A DNA stretch of 64,000 bases from Alg239-R122 sp041746135 (lineage in GTDB: Bacteria; Pseudomonadota; Alphaproteobacteria; Sphingomonadales; Sphingomonadaceae): contig JBGTHQ010000037.1 in NCBI GenBank assembly GCA_041746135.1, positions 62,001-126,000 of the forward strand. The letters run 5' to 3'. A program made the position numbers and the translations under genes. Shown in pieces: positions 16,711 to 25,778 of the stretch (its first letter is position 1; every line of letters begins with the position of its first letter). The notes under the pieces are model-generated. The model was not told where the DNA came from and made no database searches. It saw nothing but the letters and a program-made list of their open reading frames with translations.

Positions 16711-18182
16711 GGGGAAAAGCTCTTGCGAATGTCAATCGGTACAGCCGGGCCATGTACGATCATGTGACAAGTCTTTTCCCACCGCAACCTTTCGCCCTTC
16801 AGATCCCTTATATATCCGGAAAGCGCACGCCGCGCGGCCATGATGCTGATGATATTGGCTACCAAAACGCGCGGAATGGAGCGGCACCCTTCGACAAATC
16901 CATATTGCTGCCATGTAAAACCGAACCGGAACAGCAGACGCCATACGAGCATGACCGCGTTACACAGCAAAAGCAGCGATAAAGCCGGATGCAATGGACT
17001 GATGCTATAGACTCCGAACCACTGGCCAATGGCCGTGACGGTTAAAAATACCAAAGATAGATAAGCGCAGCAAAGAACCAATGCTGCCAATACCGCCCTG
17101 CGGTCGCGCAAGCGCATCCATTTTTCCGCGACATTGCCGCGCCATCCCATTCGGTCCCATCCAAGCAGGGCAATGCCGGCCATCCACCGGCTTTTCTGCC
17201 GGGCCGCAGCCCCGATATCATCGGGAAAATATTCTTCGGTCGCAATCAGGTCGCCATGCGCATCGCGTGCACGCACGAACACGCCCGAACCGCCCATGTC
17301 CTTGACCCGCAGACCGAGTTCGTAATCTTCTGTCAGACTGTCGGTCTCAAAGGGCAAAGCCGCGCCGCCCGCGGCTGCATTCTGTGCGGCCACGGCCTGG
17401 ATCGCCTCTCGTGAAAAAGCGCAGCCTACGCCGGCGGCAGGAATGCCTGCGGCAACCACGCCGCGCACCACCATCGCCTTGCCATGCGCTTCAGCAAATT
17501 CGTCGCAATAATGGCCCGAGACCCAACGCGAATGGCGGTTAACCAGGGGGCGAACCGGGATTTGCACAAAATCATGAGTTGCCAGATAATGTGCAAATAC
17601 ACGCAAACTGCCTGCATGCACGACATCTTCTGCATCATGCATGATAATGGCTCTATATTCTGTGGAACTCTCGGCCTCATCGATGCATAGCTGCCGCCAC
17701 AATCTGTTCAAACAATCCGCTTTCGATGTCGGTCCTGGATTGTCACTCACCACCAGCCGCACTCGGGGATCGGCAATCGCGGCCGCGCACACGGCGTCAA
17801 TCGTCTCCATGTCATTGGGATAGCACCCGACATACAGGCATATGTCGTCCACCGGCCAGGCGATGTGGCAGTGGCGCAGCATATGGCCAATGACATCCGC
17901 TTCCTGCCATGCGGGAATGAAAACGGCAAAACCACCTGTATCGATGCAACTGGATAAAGGTGCGACTTGAGGCACATTCGGACGCGCTTTATGTCGCTGT
18001 GTCCAGCGGTCAAACCAGCCTCTGGCTTTATGGGCTATCCAGATGATATCGACCGCAATATCATCGATTGCCCCGATAAAGAACCAGATCGCGGCGAACA
18101 GCAAAAGTTCGCGGCCCAAAAACTCGGTGCCTTGGAAGAAAACGTCCGGAATTGCCCCACTCCCGAAAGCGACTCCTCCCAA
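16707..18182 (-). CDS. NfrB-like processive family 2 glycosyltransferase
   Basis: 491-aa membrane glycosyltransferase with the full processive GT2 signature: nucleotide-binding FIPAWQEADVIG (about residues 88-99), DAED at 183-186, TED at 284-286 and QKSRW at 329-333. One or two N-terminal helices (about 24-50) and C-terminal helices after residue 360 frame the catalytic domain. It resembles E. coli NfrB, an inner-membrane synthase of an exopolysaccharide used as phage N4 receptor, but lacks NfrB's C-terminal c-di-GMP-binding extension. The only in-frame start near the upstream stop is a TTG at 18182, and a GGGAGGA sequence lies just inside it, so the true start may differ. Confidence 0.8.
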   Translation of the reverse strand: MGGVAFGSGAIPDVFFQGTEFLGRELLLFAAIWFFIGAIDDIAVDIIWIAHKARGWFDRWTQRHKARPNVPQVAPLSSCIDTGGFAVFIPAWQEADVIGHMLRHCHIAWPVDDICLYVGCYPNDMETIDAVCAAAIADPRVRLVVSDNPGPTSKADCLNRLWRQLCIDEAESSTEYRAIIMHDAEDVVHAGSLRVFAHYLATHDFVQIPVRPLVNRHSRWVSGHYCDEFAEAHGKAMVVRGVVAAGIPAAGVGCAFSREAIQAVAAQNAAAGGAALPFETDSLTEDYELGLRVKDMGGSGVFVRARDAHGDLIATEEYFPDDIGAAARQKSRWMAGIALLGWDRMGWRGNVAEKWMRLRDRRAVLAALVLCCAYLSLVFLTVTAIGQWFGVYSISPLHPALSLLLLCNAVMLVWRLLFRFGFTWQQYGFVEGCRSIPRVLVANIISIMAARRALSGYIRDLKGERLRWEKTCHMIVHGPAVPIDIRKSFSP

Positions 18183-18384
18183 AGCCGGTAGCTAGTGAAC
18201 TGTATTCATTGTTATATTAAATAAATTTCATTTTTCGAGTCCAAATTAATTTGGAGGGGTCCTGTTTTGGGACAAACATCCGCATTTCCTATCTATGGCG
18301 AAAAAATTCGGCGTTATCTGCTGCAGCGCTGGACTTGAGGGTCAATCGCTTTACATATGTGCGCACGCACCCACAGGAGAATAT
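18183..18384. other. Divergent intergenic region between the glycosyltransferase and nhaA
   Basis: 202 bases that must hold promoters for both directions. The left part (18200-18255) is strongly AT-rich. A small hairpin GTCCTGTTTTGGGAC is at 18258-18272. An open frame extends from 18295 into nhaA but lacks a ribosome site, whereas the ATG at 18385 has a strong one. No further gene is seen. Confidence 0.5.
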
Positions 18385-19641
18385 ATGGCGACCAGCAAAG
18401 CACAACGTAAGGGATCCAACTCGGCCCTGCGTGACTTTTTGACGAGCGAAGCTGGCGGCGGCGTATTGCTGATGCTGGCGGCAGCCATAGCCATGATCGT
18501 GGCCAATAGTCCTTTATATGACGCCTATCATCATTTCCTGCATGAAATTCAGGGGCCGACACTGACCAAAAAGTTGGGGCCGATGACGCCGCATTTGTGG
18601 ATTAACGATGGCCTGATGGCGATTTTCTTTTTTCTCGTCGGCCTGGAAATCAAACGCGAATTTATCGACGGGCGTCTCAATACATGGGAACGCCGGCGCC
18701 TGCCTATTCTGGCCGCGGCGGCGGGGATGATCGTGCCAGCCATTATTTATCTGATCGTGACCCGCGAATATCCTCTGCTGCAAAACGGCTGGGCCATTCC
18801 TGCCGCAACCGATATAGCGTTTGCGATCGGCGTGCTTGCGTTGCTAGGAAAACGTGCGCCGACTTCGCTCAAACTCTTTCTCGTCACCGTGGCGATAGTC
18901 GACGATATGGGCGCGGTCGCTATTATTGCACTGGTCTATACACAAGAGCTCGCCACGATATGGCTTATGGGTTCCGCCATCATACTGGGCATCATGTATG
19001 CCTGCAACAAGGGCGGGGTGCGTTCGATACCGGTCTATCTCGTGCTGGCGCTCATATTATGGTATTTTGTACTGATGTCGGGCGTGCACGCCACCATTGC
19101 CGGCGTGCTTGCAGCATTGACTATTCCGATCGTTAAGACGCCCGGCGCACCCGACAGCACCACATCGCCCGTCCATGTGCTCGAGCACGCCATCCACCCC
19201 TGGAGCTCGTACCTTATTATCCCGATATTCGGATTTGCCAATGCCGGCGTTTCGTTGAGCGGCTTGGGTTTGGAGCATATTTTCGCGCCATTGCCGCTGG
19301 GGATTGCGCTGGGTCTGTTCCTTGGCAAGCAGATCGGTATATTCGGCAGTGTCTGGCTGGCGGTCAAAACGGGTTTTGCGGAAAATCTGGGGGGAGCAAG
19401 TTGGTCTCAGGTTTATGGCGTCTCCATGCTGTGCGGCATCGGCTTTACCATGAGCCTGTTTATCGGGGCGCTCGCTTTTCCTGGCAACGCGCTGTTGATC
19501 GATGAAGCCAAAATCGGAGTTCTTCTGGGTTCGATCCTTTCCGCTATTGTCGGCTTTCTCGTACTGCGCTTCGCGCCGGAAGCGGAACGCACCATGCGGC
19601 GCGAGATCGCCCGCGAAGTTGAAGAGGGGCAGCAGGCGTGA
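18385..19641 (+). CDS. nhaA: Na+/H+ antiporter NhaA
   Basis: Inner-membrane antiporter (418 aa) that expels Na+ (or Li+) in exchange for protons. I start at the ATG preceded by ACAGGAGAATAT, a strong ribosome site. Family marks are the N-terminal SEAGGGVLLMLAAAIA, LWINDGLMAIFFFLVGLEIKRE, and the ion-binding pair of aspartates in IPAATDIAFA and VTVAIVDDMGA. About twelve helices and a charged C-terminal tail fit. The stop overlaps the GTG of the DUF885 lipoprotein gene by four bases. Confidence 0.95.
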   Translation: MATSKAQRKGSNSALRDFLTSEAGGGVLLMLAAAIAMIVANSPLYDAYHHFLHEIQGPTLTKKLGPMTPHLWINDGLMAIFFFLVGLEIKREFIDGRLNTWERRRLPILAAAAGMIVPAIIYLIVTREYPLLQNGWAIPAATDIAFAIGVLALLGKRAPTSLKLFLVTVAIVDDMGAVAIIALVYTQELATIWLMGSAIILGIMYACNKGGVRSIPVYLVLALILWYFVLMSGVHATIAGVLAALTIPIVKTPGAPDSTTSPVHVLEHAIHPWSSYLIIPIFGFANAGVSLSGLGLEHIFAPLPLGIALGLFLGKQIGIFGSVWLAVKTGFAENLGGASWSQVYGVSMLCGIGFTMSLFIGALAFPGNALLIDEAKIGVLLGSILSAIVGFLVLRFAPEAERTMRREIAREVEEGQQA

Positions 19642-20975
19642 GAAAGCTGCCTCTTCTGATTGCCAGCGCCAGCATGCTTGCGGGGTGCGCCGCCAGCAAC
19701 GTCTACAATAAACCAAGCCCGCAACCGATACAGACCGAACAACTGACCGGTGCCGACTTGCTCGACAATCTCGCCAGTGATTATGTCAAGCTCAGCCTAG
19801 AGATCGGTGAACGCGAACCTGGTTATATTGACGCTTATTATGGCCCGAAAAGCCGTAAGACTGCGGCGAAAGAGTCCGAGCGCACATTGGTTGATCTGGG
19901 AAATGCAATAGTGCTGCTCGAAGAACAACTCGATACTATCTCTCCGCAAATCCTGAGCGAAGATCAGCGGCAAAGAGCCCGATTCCTAAGGGCGCAATTT
20001 AACGCAGCACAGACACGGCTGATCATGGCGCAGGGCGAAAAACTCAGTTTTCGACAAGAATCGCTTGGATTATTCGGGGCCACCCCGGATTTGAAGCCGC
20101 TATCGTCTTATGATGCCGCGCTGGCGCAAATCGACCAGGTGCTTCCCGGCGATGCCCCATTAGAGATGCGCGTCACGGCTTTTTTCGATAGCTATATTAT
20201 CCCGCCCAATCGGCTCAAACGGGTGTTCAAGGCCGCCATCGCCGAATGCAAGGCGCGCACCGAACGGTATATCCAATTGCCTGAAGGCGAGAAATTCACT
20301 CTGGAATTTGTTACCGGCAAGCCGTGGAGCGGCTATAATTATTACCAGGGCGATTACGAGAGCCTGATCCAAATCAATACCGACCTGCCGATCCGCATCA
20401 GCCGCGCCGTCGACCTGGGCTGTCACGAGGGTTATCCCGGCCATCATGCGTTGAACATGTTGCTCGAGCAAAAACTGATGAAAGAAAGGGGCTGGCAGGA
20501 ATTCAGCGTTTACCCGCTCTACAGTCCGCAAAGCCTGATTGCCGAAGGATCGGCCAATTATGGCATTGCGCTCGCATTTCCGGGTGACGAGCGCCTGGCT
20601 TTCGAACGCGATGTCTTATATCCGCTTGCCGGGCTTGATCCTGCGGGTGCTGCGAAATATTACGAGGTCGGACAGCTTGTGGGGGCGCTGTCGGGAGCAC
20701 GCTTCACCATCGCCCAGCAATATCTCGATGGTGAGATTGATCGCGCGCAGGCCGTACGTCTGATCCGTAAATATCAGCTGGTCAGCGAGGAAGCGGCGCA
20801 GAAATCGGTCGATTTCAATGACACCTATCGCAGCTATGTGATCAATTACGGGCTGGGTGCGGAAATGGTGGGTGCCTATATCGAAGCAGCGGGCAGCGAT
20901 CCTGTATACCGCTGGGCGGCGATGGAGAAGATCCTGAGCGAACCCACACTTCCTGCCGATCTGACGGTAGAATAG
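19638..20975 (+). CDS. DUF885-family zinc-metallopeptidase-like lipoprotein
   Basis: 445-aa predicted lipoprotein. A lipobox LAGC with Cys17 follows a short signal peptide. The core has HEGYPGHH at residues 263-270, matching the DUF885 zinc-peptidase-like motif, and a later acidic residue in AEGSANYG that could be a third ligand. The protein is mostly helical, as in M2/M32-type folds. It starts with GTG inside the end of nhaA (GTGA overlap). No substrate is known for this branch, and the link with the antiporter is positional only. Confidence 0.8.
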   Translation: MRKLPLLIASASMLAGCAASNVYNKPSPQPIQTEQLTGADLLDNLASDYVKLSLEIGEREPGYIDAYYGPKSRKTAAKESERTLVDLGNAIVLLEEQLDTISPQILSEDQRQRARFLRAQFNAAQTRLIMAQGEKLSFRQESLGLFGATPDLKPLSSYDAALAQIDQVLPGDAPLEMRVTAFFDSYIIPPNRLKRVFKAAIAECKARTERYIQLPEGEKFTLEFVTGKPWSGYNYYQGDYESLIQINTDLPIRISRAVDLGCHEGYPGHHALNMLLEQKLMKERGWQEFSVYPLYSPQSLIAEGSANYGIALAFPGDERLAFERDVLYPLAGLDPAGAAKYYEVGQLVGALSGARFTIAQQYLDGEIDRAQAVRLIRKYQLVSEEAAQKSVDFNDTYRSYVINYGLGAEMVGAYIEAAGSDPVYRWAAMEKILSEPTLPADLTVE

Positions 20976-21017
20976 CAGGCCTGCTCATGCATGTATATTG
21001 GCAGGATAGCGCTCTGC

Positions 21018-21464
21018 TCAGCCGCCGGGGCTATCCGCCATACGATATGGGGTGAACTTGCCGAGCGCGCAGCTGCCAAGCTCGGTTCCCGTCGAAAAAT
21101 CGCTCACCACCGCAATTTCTCCGCTGCAAAGCTGCGAGGTGGGGCGGCGGATGATCAGGGTATTGTTTTCCGCCCCGTTGCAGCCGCCATAAGGCTGATT
21201 AAGATAGACGGTACCACCCACTTCATACAGCAGGATATCGTCGCTGATGGTGGTGGATTGCGCGCCGCGCAGCGAAGCTATGCACGATACCGGTTCGCCC
21301 GCCACCCGCCCCGCCAACTTGCGATCCAGTTTCGCCTGTTGTTTGGCGGTCAGCGCGGCAGGCTGGTAGGAAGTTTCAGCAGAAGACCCGGCGGGCGCAC
21401 AGGATGTTAGGACCAAAAGGGCCGCGGCGGCAATGCATGGAGACGTCCGACATACAAACATCAT
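21018..21464 (-). CDS. Small predicted lipoprotein of unknown function
   Basis: 148 aa with a signal peptide and lipobox LTSC (Cys22). After a charged linker comes a beta-rich domain with four further cysteines (in VSCIAS, GGCNG, QLCSG, GSCALG), suited to two disulfides in the periplasm. The phrases DILLYEVGGTVYLNQPYGGC and GKFTPYR recall a conserved unknown family that I associate with sphingomonads, from memory. A weak ribosome site precedes the ATG. It stands alone, facing the DUF885 gene tail to tail. Confidence 0.7.
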   Translation of the reverse strand: MMFVCRTSPCIAAAALLVLTSCAPAGSSAETSYQPAALTAKQQAKLDRKLAGRVAGEPVSCIASLRGAQSTTISDDILLYEVGGTVYLNQPYGGCNGAENNTLIIRRPTSQLCSGEIAVVSDFSTGTELGSCALGKFTPYRMADSPGG

Positions 21465-21564
21465 AATTTCCTCGATCAGCCCCCGTTAAACATGAAATAT
21501 AGCATGTCTGTCCGGTTTTTCCAAAACCTCTATATTCTCCGTACCCATATCGGCGACGGGGGCG

Positions 21565-21984
21565 TCACCATTTGCCGTTATTGTCCATCGATGCCCATGG
21601 TTCCTGCGGTGCGAGATGGTCGCCGCGTTGCAGCAGTTCGACCGAAATATTGTCGGGCGTACGCACGAATGCCATGTGCCCGTCGCGCGGCGGGCGGCTG
21701 ATGGTCACGCCCGCATCCACAAGTTTCTGGCACGTTTCGTAAATATTGTCGACGCGATAGGCGAGATGGCCGAAATTGCGGCCGCCGTCATATTCCTGAT
21801 CATCCCAATTATAGGTCAGCTCGATCTCCGCCTTCTGGCCGGGCGCAGCGAGAAACACCAGCGTAAAGCGGCCTTTTTCGACATCGAAACGCCGCACTTC
21901 CTCGACCCCGAAGAGCTTGAAGAATGCAATCGTCGCATCCAGGTCGCGAACGCGGATCATCGTGTGGAGATATTCGGTACTCAT
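21565..21984 (-). CDS. VOC family protein, glyoxalase I-like
   Basis: 139-aa vicinal-oxygen-chelate protein with two beta-alpha-beta-beta-beta modules. Candidate metal ligands are His8 (LHTMIRVRDLD), Glu in AEIELTYN, His in FGHLAYRVD, and Glu in ISVELLQ, the same pattern as lactoylglutathione lyase GloA. That enzyme isomerises the methylglyoxal-glutathione hemithioacetal. The length fits GloA (about 135-145 aa). The glyoxalase I assignment is good but not certain, since many VOC enzymes share these residues. It lies 21 bases before the end of htpX on the same strand. Confidence 0.8.
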   Translation of the reverse strand: MSTEYLHTMIRVRDLDATIAFFKLFGVEEVRRFDVEKGRFTLVFLAAPGQKAEIELTYNWDDQEYDGGRNFGHLAYRVDNIYETCQKLVDAGVTISRPPRDGHMAFVRTPDNISVELLQRGDHLAPQEPWASMDNNGKW

Positions 21985-22005
21985 ATCCTGTTCCTCTTTG
22001 TGTAT

Positions 22006-22908
22006 TCAGCCTGGTCGGTTCGGATTGAGCGCGCTGCTGCGCCGCTTGGCTTGAATGTCCACAAGGCCGCTATTAGGCAAGAACTCGCCCTGTCCCATAT
22101 CCGCTGCAATGTCTTGCAGGGCGGCAATACGGTCAGCGGTATCGGGATGCGTGGAAAACATCGCCTTCATACCCGAAGGTACGATATAAAGCTGCGCCGC
22201 CGCAGGATTGCGCTCGACTACCGGATTGCGAATATGCTGCGCCTTGCCGGAAATTTTCGCCAGCGCGGAAGCAAGCGCCAGCGGCTTGCCGCTGATTTGC
22301 GCACTGCCGCTATCGGCCCCGAATTCGCGCGTTCGGCTGATCGCCATCTGTACGATCATCGCCGCGAAGGGGGCTACGAACACCGCCAGCAAGCCGGCGG
22401 CGCCGCTGTTGCGATCGCGAAAAAACAGCCCAAAATTGGCCAGCATCGATATCGCCCCGGCAATGGTCGCAACCATCGTCATGATCAGCGTATCGCGGTT
22501 GCGGATATGGGCCAGTTCGTGCGCCATAACGCCTTCCACCTCGTCGCGGCTCAGCATATTGAGTAAGCCGGTGGTCGCCGCCACTGCGGCATGTTCAGGG
22601 TCGCGGCCGGTGGCAAACGCATTGGGCTGCTCCATGTCGATCAGATAGACTTTGGGCACCGGCAATCCGCCGCGCCGCGCCAGCCCCTCGACAAGGCCGT
22701 AATAATCGGGATGCGAACGCGCATCGACTTCGACCGCATTATGCATTTTCAACACGATCTTGTCGGCGTTCCAGAAAGTCAACAGGTTCATGCCCGCCGC
22801 GACAATTAGCGCCAATATCGCCCCGCGCGGCCCGCCCAGCGTAAAGCCCAGCGCCATGAAAAGTGCGGTCATCGCCGCAAGCAACATGGTCGTTTTCATA
22901 AAGTTCAT
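22006..22908 (-). CDS. htpX: Membrane zinc metalloprotease HtpX
   Basis: M48B protease of the inner membrane (300 aa) that degrades misfolded membrane proteins. The start ATG at 22908 has a GGAGGAATAAAG ribosome site, which rules out the longer upstream frame. There are two N-terminal helices (about 5-45), zinc motif HELAH at 130-134, a pair of helices at about 145-195, and the third ligand region REFGAD. The C-terminal tail is disordered and basic. It diverges from the DUF1674 gene across a 133-base gap. Confidence 0.94.
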   Translation of the reverse strand: MNFMKTTMLLAAMTALFMALGFTLGGPRGAILALIVAAGMNLLTFWNADKIVLKMHNAVEVDARSHPDYYGLVEGLARRGGLPVPKVYLIDMEQPNAFATGRDPEHAAVAATTGLLNMLSRDEVEGVMAHELAHIRNRDTLIMTMVATIAGAISMLANFGLFFRDRNSGAAGLLAVFVAPFAAMIVQMAISRTREFGADSGSAQISGKPLALASALAKISGKAQHIRNPVVERNPAAAQLYIVPSGMKAMFSTHPDTADRIAALQDIAADMGQGEFLPNSGLVDIQAKRRSSALNPNRPG

Positions 22909-23041
22909 CTTTATTCCTCCTGCCCCCCTGCTGCTACCATAACGCGAGCGTTGCCACTTTACATTCGCCGCGCACCGCCCATATTCTGAATATAATATGG
23001 GATTTTCCATATTCCATTGCAATCGGTCGAAAGGCACCGGC

Positions 23042-23230
23042 ATGAGCAGGAAAATCGGTGAAACATTGCGCGCCACCAAGCGCCCCGGCAACGTCACACC
23101 CCCCGCCCACTGGCACAGCCAGCCCGTTCCCGAATCGAAAGCCGCCAACAAACAGACCAAAGGTCCCGAAGATCGCAATCCGGTGCGTTATGGCGACTGG
23201 GAATATAACGGCATCGCTATAGACTTCTAG
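23042..23230 (+). CDS. DUF1674 / SDHAF4-like succinate dehydrogenase assembly factor
   Basis: 62-aa protein ending in the diagnostic DUF1674 signature RNPVRYGDWEYNGIAIDF at its C-terminus. Eukaryotic SDHAF4 binds flavinylated SdhA during complex II assembly, and alphaproteobacterial versions are the likely ancestors. I start at the ATG at 23042; the open frame extends upstream but without a ribosome site. It sits alone between htpX and rpoN. The rsmB gene that I recall as a frequent neighbour elsewhere is absent. Confidence 0.85.
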   Translation: MSRKIGETLRATKRPGNVTPPAHWHSQPVPESKAANKQTKGPEDRNPVRYGDWEYNGIAIDF

Positions 23231-23262
23231 ACTGTCTTTTTGCCTGTTCACGAGAGCAAGGC

Positions 23263-24792
23263 TTACCCGCCCGCAAGTTTTTTCTCGCGGCGCCGCTGTA
23301 CCGAAGACCTCAGCCCCATCGATTCGCGGTATTTGGCGACCGTGCGGCGGGCGATATCGAACTTGTGCGCCTTCAACAGTTCCACCAGCTTGTCGTCCGA
23401 CAGGATTTTCTTCGGATCTTCCGCATCGATCAATGTCTTGATCGCCGACTTGACCGCCTCGGCCGACACCGCATCGCCACCATCCGATGACGCTATAGCA
23501 CTGGTAAAGAAATATTTGAGCTCGAACACGCCGCGCGCACAACTCAGATACTTGCGCGACGTCACACGGCTGATGGTAGATTCGTGCATTTTTATGGCCT
23601 CGGCGACATTTTTGAGTGTGAGCGGCTTCAGCTCCGACACGCCCTTGCGAAAAAACCCTTCCTGCTGCCTCACAATTTCGCTCGCCACTTTTATGATCGT
23701 GCGTTGCCGCTGGTCGAGCGCTTTTACCAGCCAGCTCGCCTCGGTGAGACACTCGTTCAGCCAGGTTTTCGATGCCTTGTCATGCGCCCCGTCCGACATC
23801 TCGACATAATATTGCCGGTTGACCAGCAGGCGGGGCAGCGTCGCGTGGTTGAGTTCGATCGCCCATCCGCTGCCGCGAGCGACGACGAATAGATCGGGCA
23901 CCACCGCCTCGACCACCGAATTACCGTATTTCAACCCAGGCCTGGGGTCATAGCTGCGCAATTCGGCGATCATATCCATCAGGTCTTCTTCGTCAACCTG
24001 ACACATGCGTTTGAGCTGAGGCCATGCCCCGCGCGCCACCAGGTCGAGATTGTCGATCATGCGCGCCATGCACGGATCATAACGGTCGGCGTCTTTCGCC
24101 TGTAAGGTGAGGCACTCGCACAAATCGCGCGCGCCGACGCCTGTGGGTTCCATCGACTGGATCACCGACAATACCGACTCGACCTCGCCAAGGGGGGCAC
24201 CCAGCGCCTGTGCAATTTCCAGCAAGTCGCCGCGCAGATAGCCGCTATCGTCGATATGACCGATCAGGTGGCGTGCGATGAATTCCGCATCGCCGGACAA
24301 TATCTCTCCGGCCTGGGCCTGCAAATGGTCCTGCAAGGAAACGTCGCTCGCCAGCATGTTTTCAAAACCGCTATCATCGCCGCCGCTGCCCAGATAACCG
24401 CTGACCCCCAAGGCGCCATCGAGGCCCGAGGACCCGGTCTGCGCGCCATCGCCGGTTTTTGCTCCCATCATATCGATGGGACAGTCGTGATGGTAAATAT
24501 CGGCTTCGCTATTCATGTCGAGCGGCGAGTCATTACTGTTGCCGTTACCGTTCAGAAGTTCGTCCGAACCCGCGGGTTCGCCGGATTTCCCGGATTCGGT
24601 ATCTGATACAGCCTCTCGCGTTTCCTGCGGGCTGTCGGCCATATCGAGCAGCGGATTTTTTTCCAGTTCCTCGGCGATATAGGATTCGATTTCCAGATTG
24701 GACAGCGCCAGTAATTTAATCGCCTGCTGCAATTGCGGCGTCATCACCAGCGACTGACTTTGCCGCAAGTCGAGACGCGGACCGAGCGCCAT
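23263..24792 (-). CDS. rpoN: RNA polymerase sigma-54 factor
   Basis: Alternative sigma factor (509 aa) that directs polymerase to -24/-12 promoters and needs an AAA+ activator. Region I is the Gln/Leu-rich LRQSQSLVMTPQLQQAIKLL segment at about residues 8-28. An acidic linker (about 60-130) is followed by the core-binding domain, and the RpoN box ARRTVAKYRE is at 481-490. It ends the leftward rnd-lptC-lptA-lptB-rpoN run, 33 bases after lptB, an arrangement common in proteobacteria. Its likely target glnK-amtB lies in the same window. Confidence 0.96.
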   Translation of the reverse strand: MALGPRLDLRQSQSLVMTPQLQQAIKLLALSNLEIESYIAEELEKNPLLDMADSPQETREAVSDTESGKSGEPAGSDELLNGNGNSNDSPLDMNSEADIYHHDCPIDMMGAKTGDGAQTGSSGLDGALGVSGYLGSGGDDSGFENMLASDVSLQDHLQAQAGEILSGDAEFIARHLIGHIDDSGYLRGDLLEIAQALGAPLGEVESVLSVIQSMEPTGVGARDLCECLTLQAKDADRYDPCMARMIDNLDLVARGAWPQLKRMCQVDEEDLMDMIAELRSYDPRPGLKYGNSVVEAVVPDLFVVARGSGWAIELNHATLPRLLVNRQYYVEMSDGAHDKASKTWLNECLTEASWLVKALDQRQRTIIKVASEIVRQQEGFFRKGVSELKPLTLKNVAEAIKMHESTISRVTSRKYLSCARGVFELKYFFTSAIASSDGGDAVSAEAVKSAIKTLIDAEDPKKILSDDKLVELLKAHKFDIARRTVAKYRESMGLRSSVQRRREKKLAGG

Positions 24793-24825
24793 CAGGAAAA
24801 TCGCCTTTCGAGCATGATGGCAGAC

Positions 24826-25605
24826 CTACAAGGCAAAACCTTCACCAAGGTAAAGCCGCCGTACATTTTCATCCGCCACCAATGCCTCGGGGCTGCCGGC
24901 AAAAAGCACCTGGCCGTCATAAATGATACAGGCGCGATCGACGATATCGAGCGTTTCGCGAACATTATGGTCGGTGATCAGCACCCCGATATTGCGGTCT
25001 TTCAGCTGGATCACCAGTTCGCGGATATCGGAAATCGAGATCGGGTCGATTCCGGCAAAAGGTTCGTCGAGCAGGATGATGGACGGGTTCGCCGCCAGCG
25101 CCCGCGCGATCTCGCACCGACGGCGTTCACCCCCGGACAATGCCATCGCGGGCGAAGCACGCAATTTGGTCAGGCCGAATTCGTCGAGCAGCCGTTCGAG
25201 CGATTGGCCGCGCGCATGTTTGTCCGGTTCGGCCAGTTCCAGCACCGCCTTGATATTCTGCTCCACGCTCATGCCGCGAAAAATCGAGGTTTCCTGCGGC
25301 AGATAGCCGAGGCCGAGCACGGCGCGGCGGTACATAGGCAGCGAAGTGATATCGACACCGTCGAGCATGATCCGGCCCGCATCGGGCTTGACCAGCCCCA
25401 TGATCGAATAGAAGCAGGTTGTCTTGCCCGCACCATTGGGGCCCAGCAGACCCACGACTTCGCCATTGGCTACCGATAGCGAGACATCCGACAGAATCGA
25501 GCGCTTGTCATAGCTTTTGGCGATTGAGACGACCGCGAGACCGTGGTCGAGTGCGGCTTCGGTAATCGCGTTTTCCGCAGGATCAATGGCGGCGGTATCG
25601 GTCAT
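24826..25605 (-). CDS. lptB: LPS export ABC transporter ATP-binding protein
   Basis: Cytoplasmic ATPase (259 aa) of the LptB2FGC complex that extracts lipopolysaccharide from the inner membrane. Walker A GPNGAGKT is at 55-62, the signature LSGGERRRCEIARAL at about 155-169, and Walker B ending LLDEPFAGIDP. Its N-terminus carries about 20 extra residues compared with E. coli LptB. It lies between lptA and rpoN, the usual order. lptF and lptG are not in the window. Confidence 0.95.
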   Translation of the reverse strand: MTDTAAIDPAENAITEAALDHGLAVVSIAKSYDKRSILSDVSLSVANGEVVGLLGPNGAGKTTCFYSIMGLVKPDAGRIMLDGVDITSLPMYRRAVLGLGYLPQETSIFRGMSVEQNIKAVLELAEPDKHARGQSLERLLDEFGLTKLRASPAMALSGGERRRCEIARALAANPSIILLDEPFAGIDPISISDIRELVIQLKDRNIGVLITDHNVRETLDIVDRACIIYDGQVLFAGSPEALVADENVRRLYLGEGFAL

Positions 25606-25778
25606 GTATCGTTCCCATGTGGCAAGATACCGGCAGCCCAGCAGCGGTCCGTGCGAATATAATATAGGTTATATTGATGTAATGACGGCGCTCAAGCAAC
25701 CTAAATTTAGCCCCATATATTAAATTGGCAGGATATTTATGTGTTATCCGGACCGAAGCCTAGGGGCGTATATCTCGA

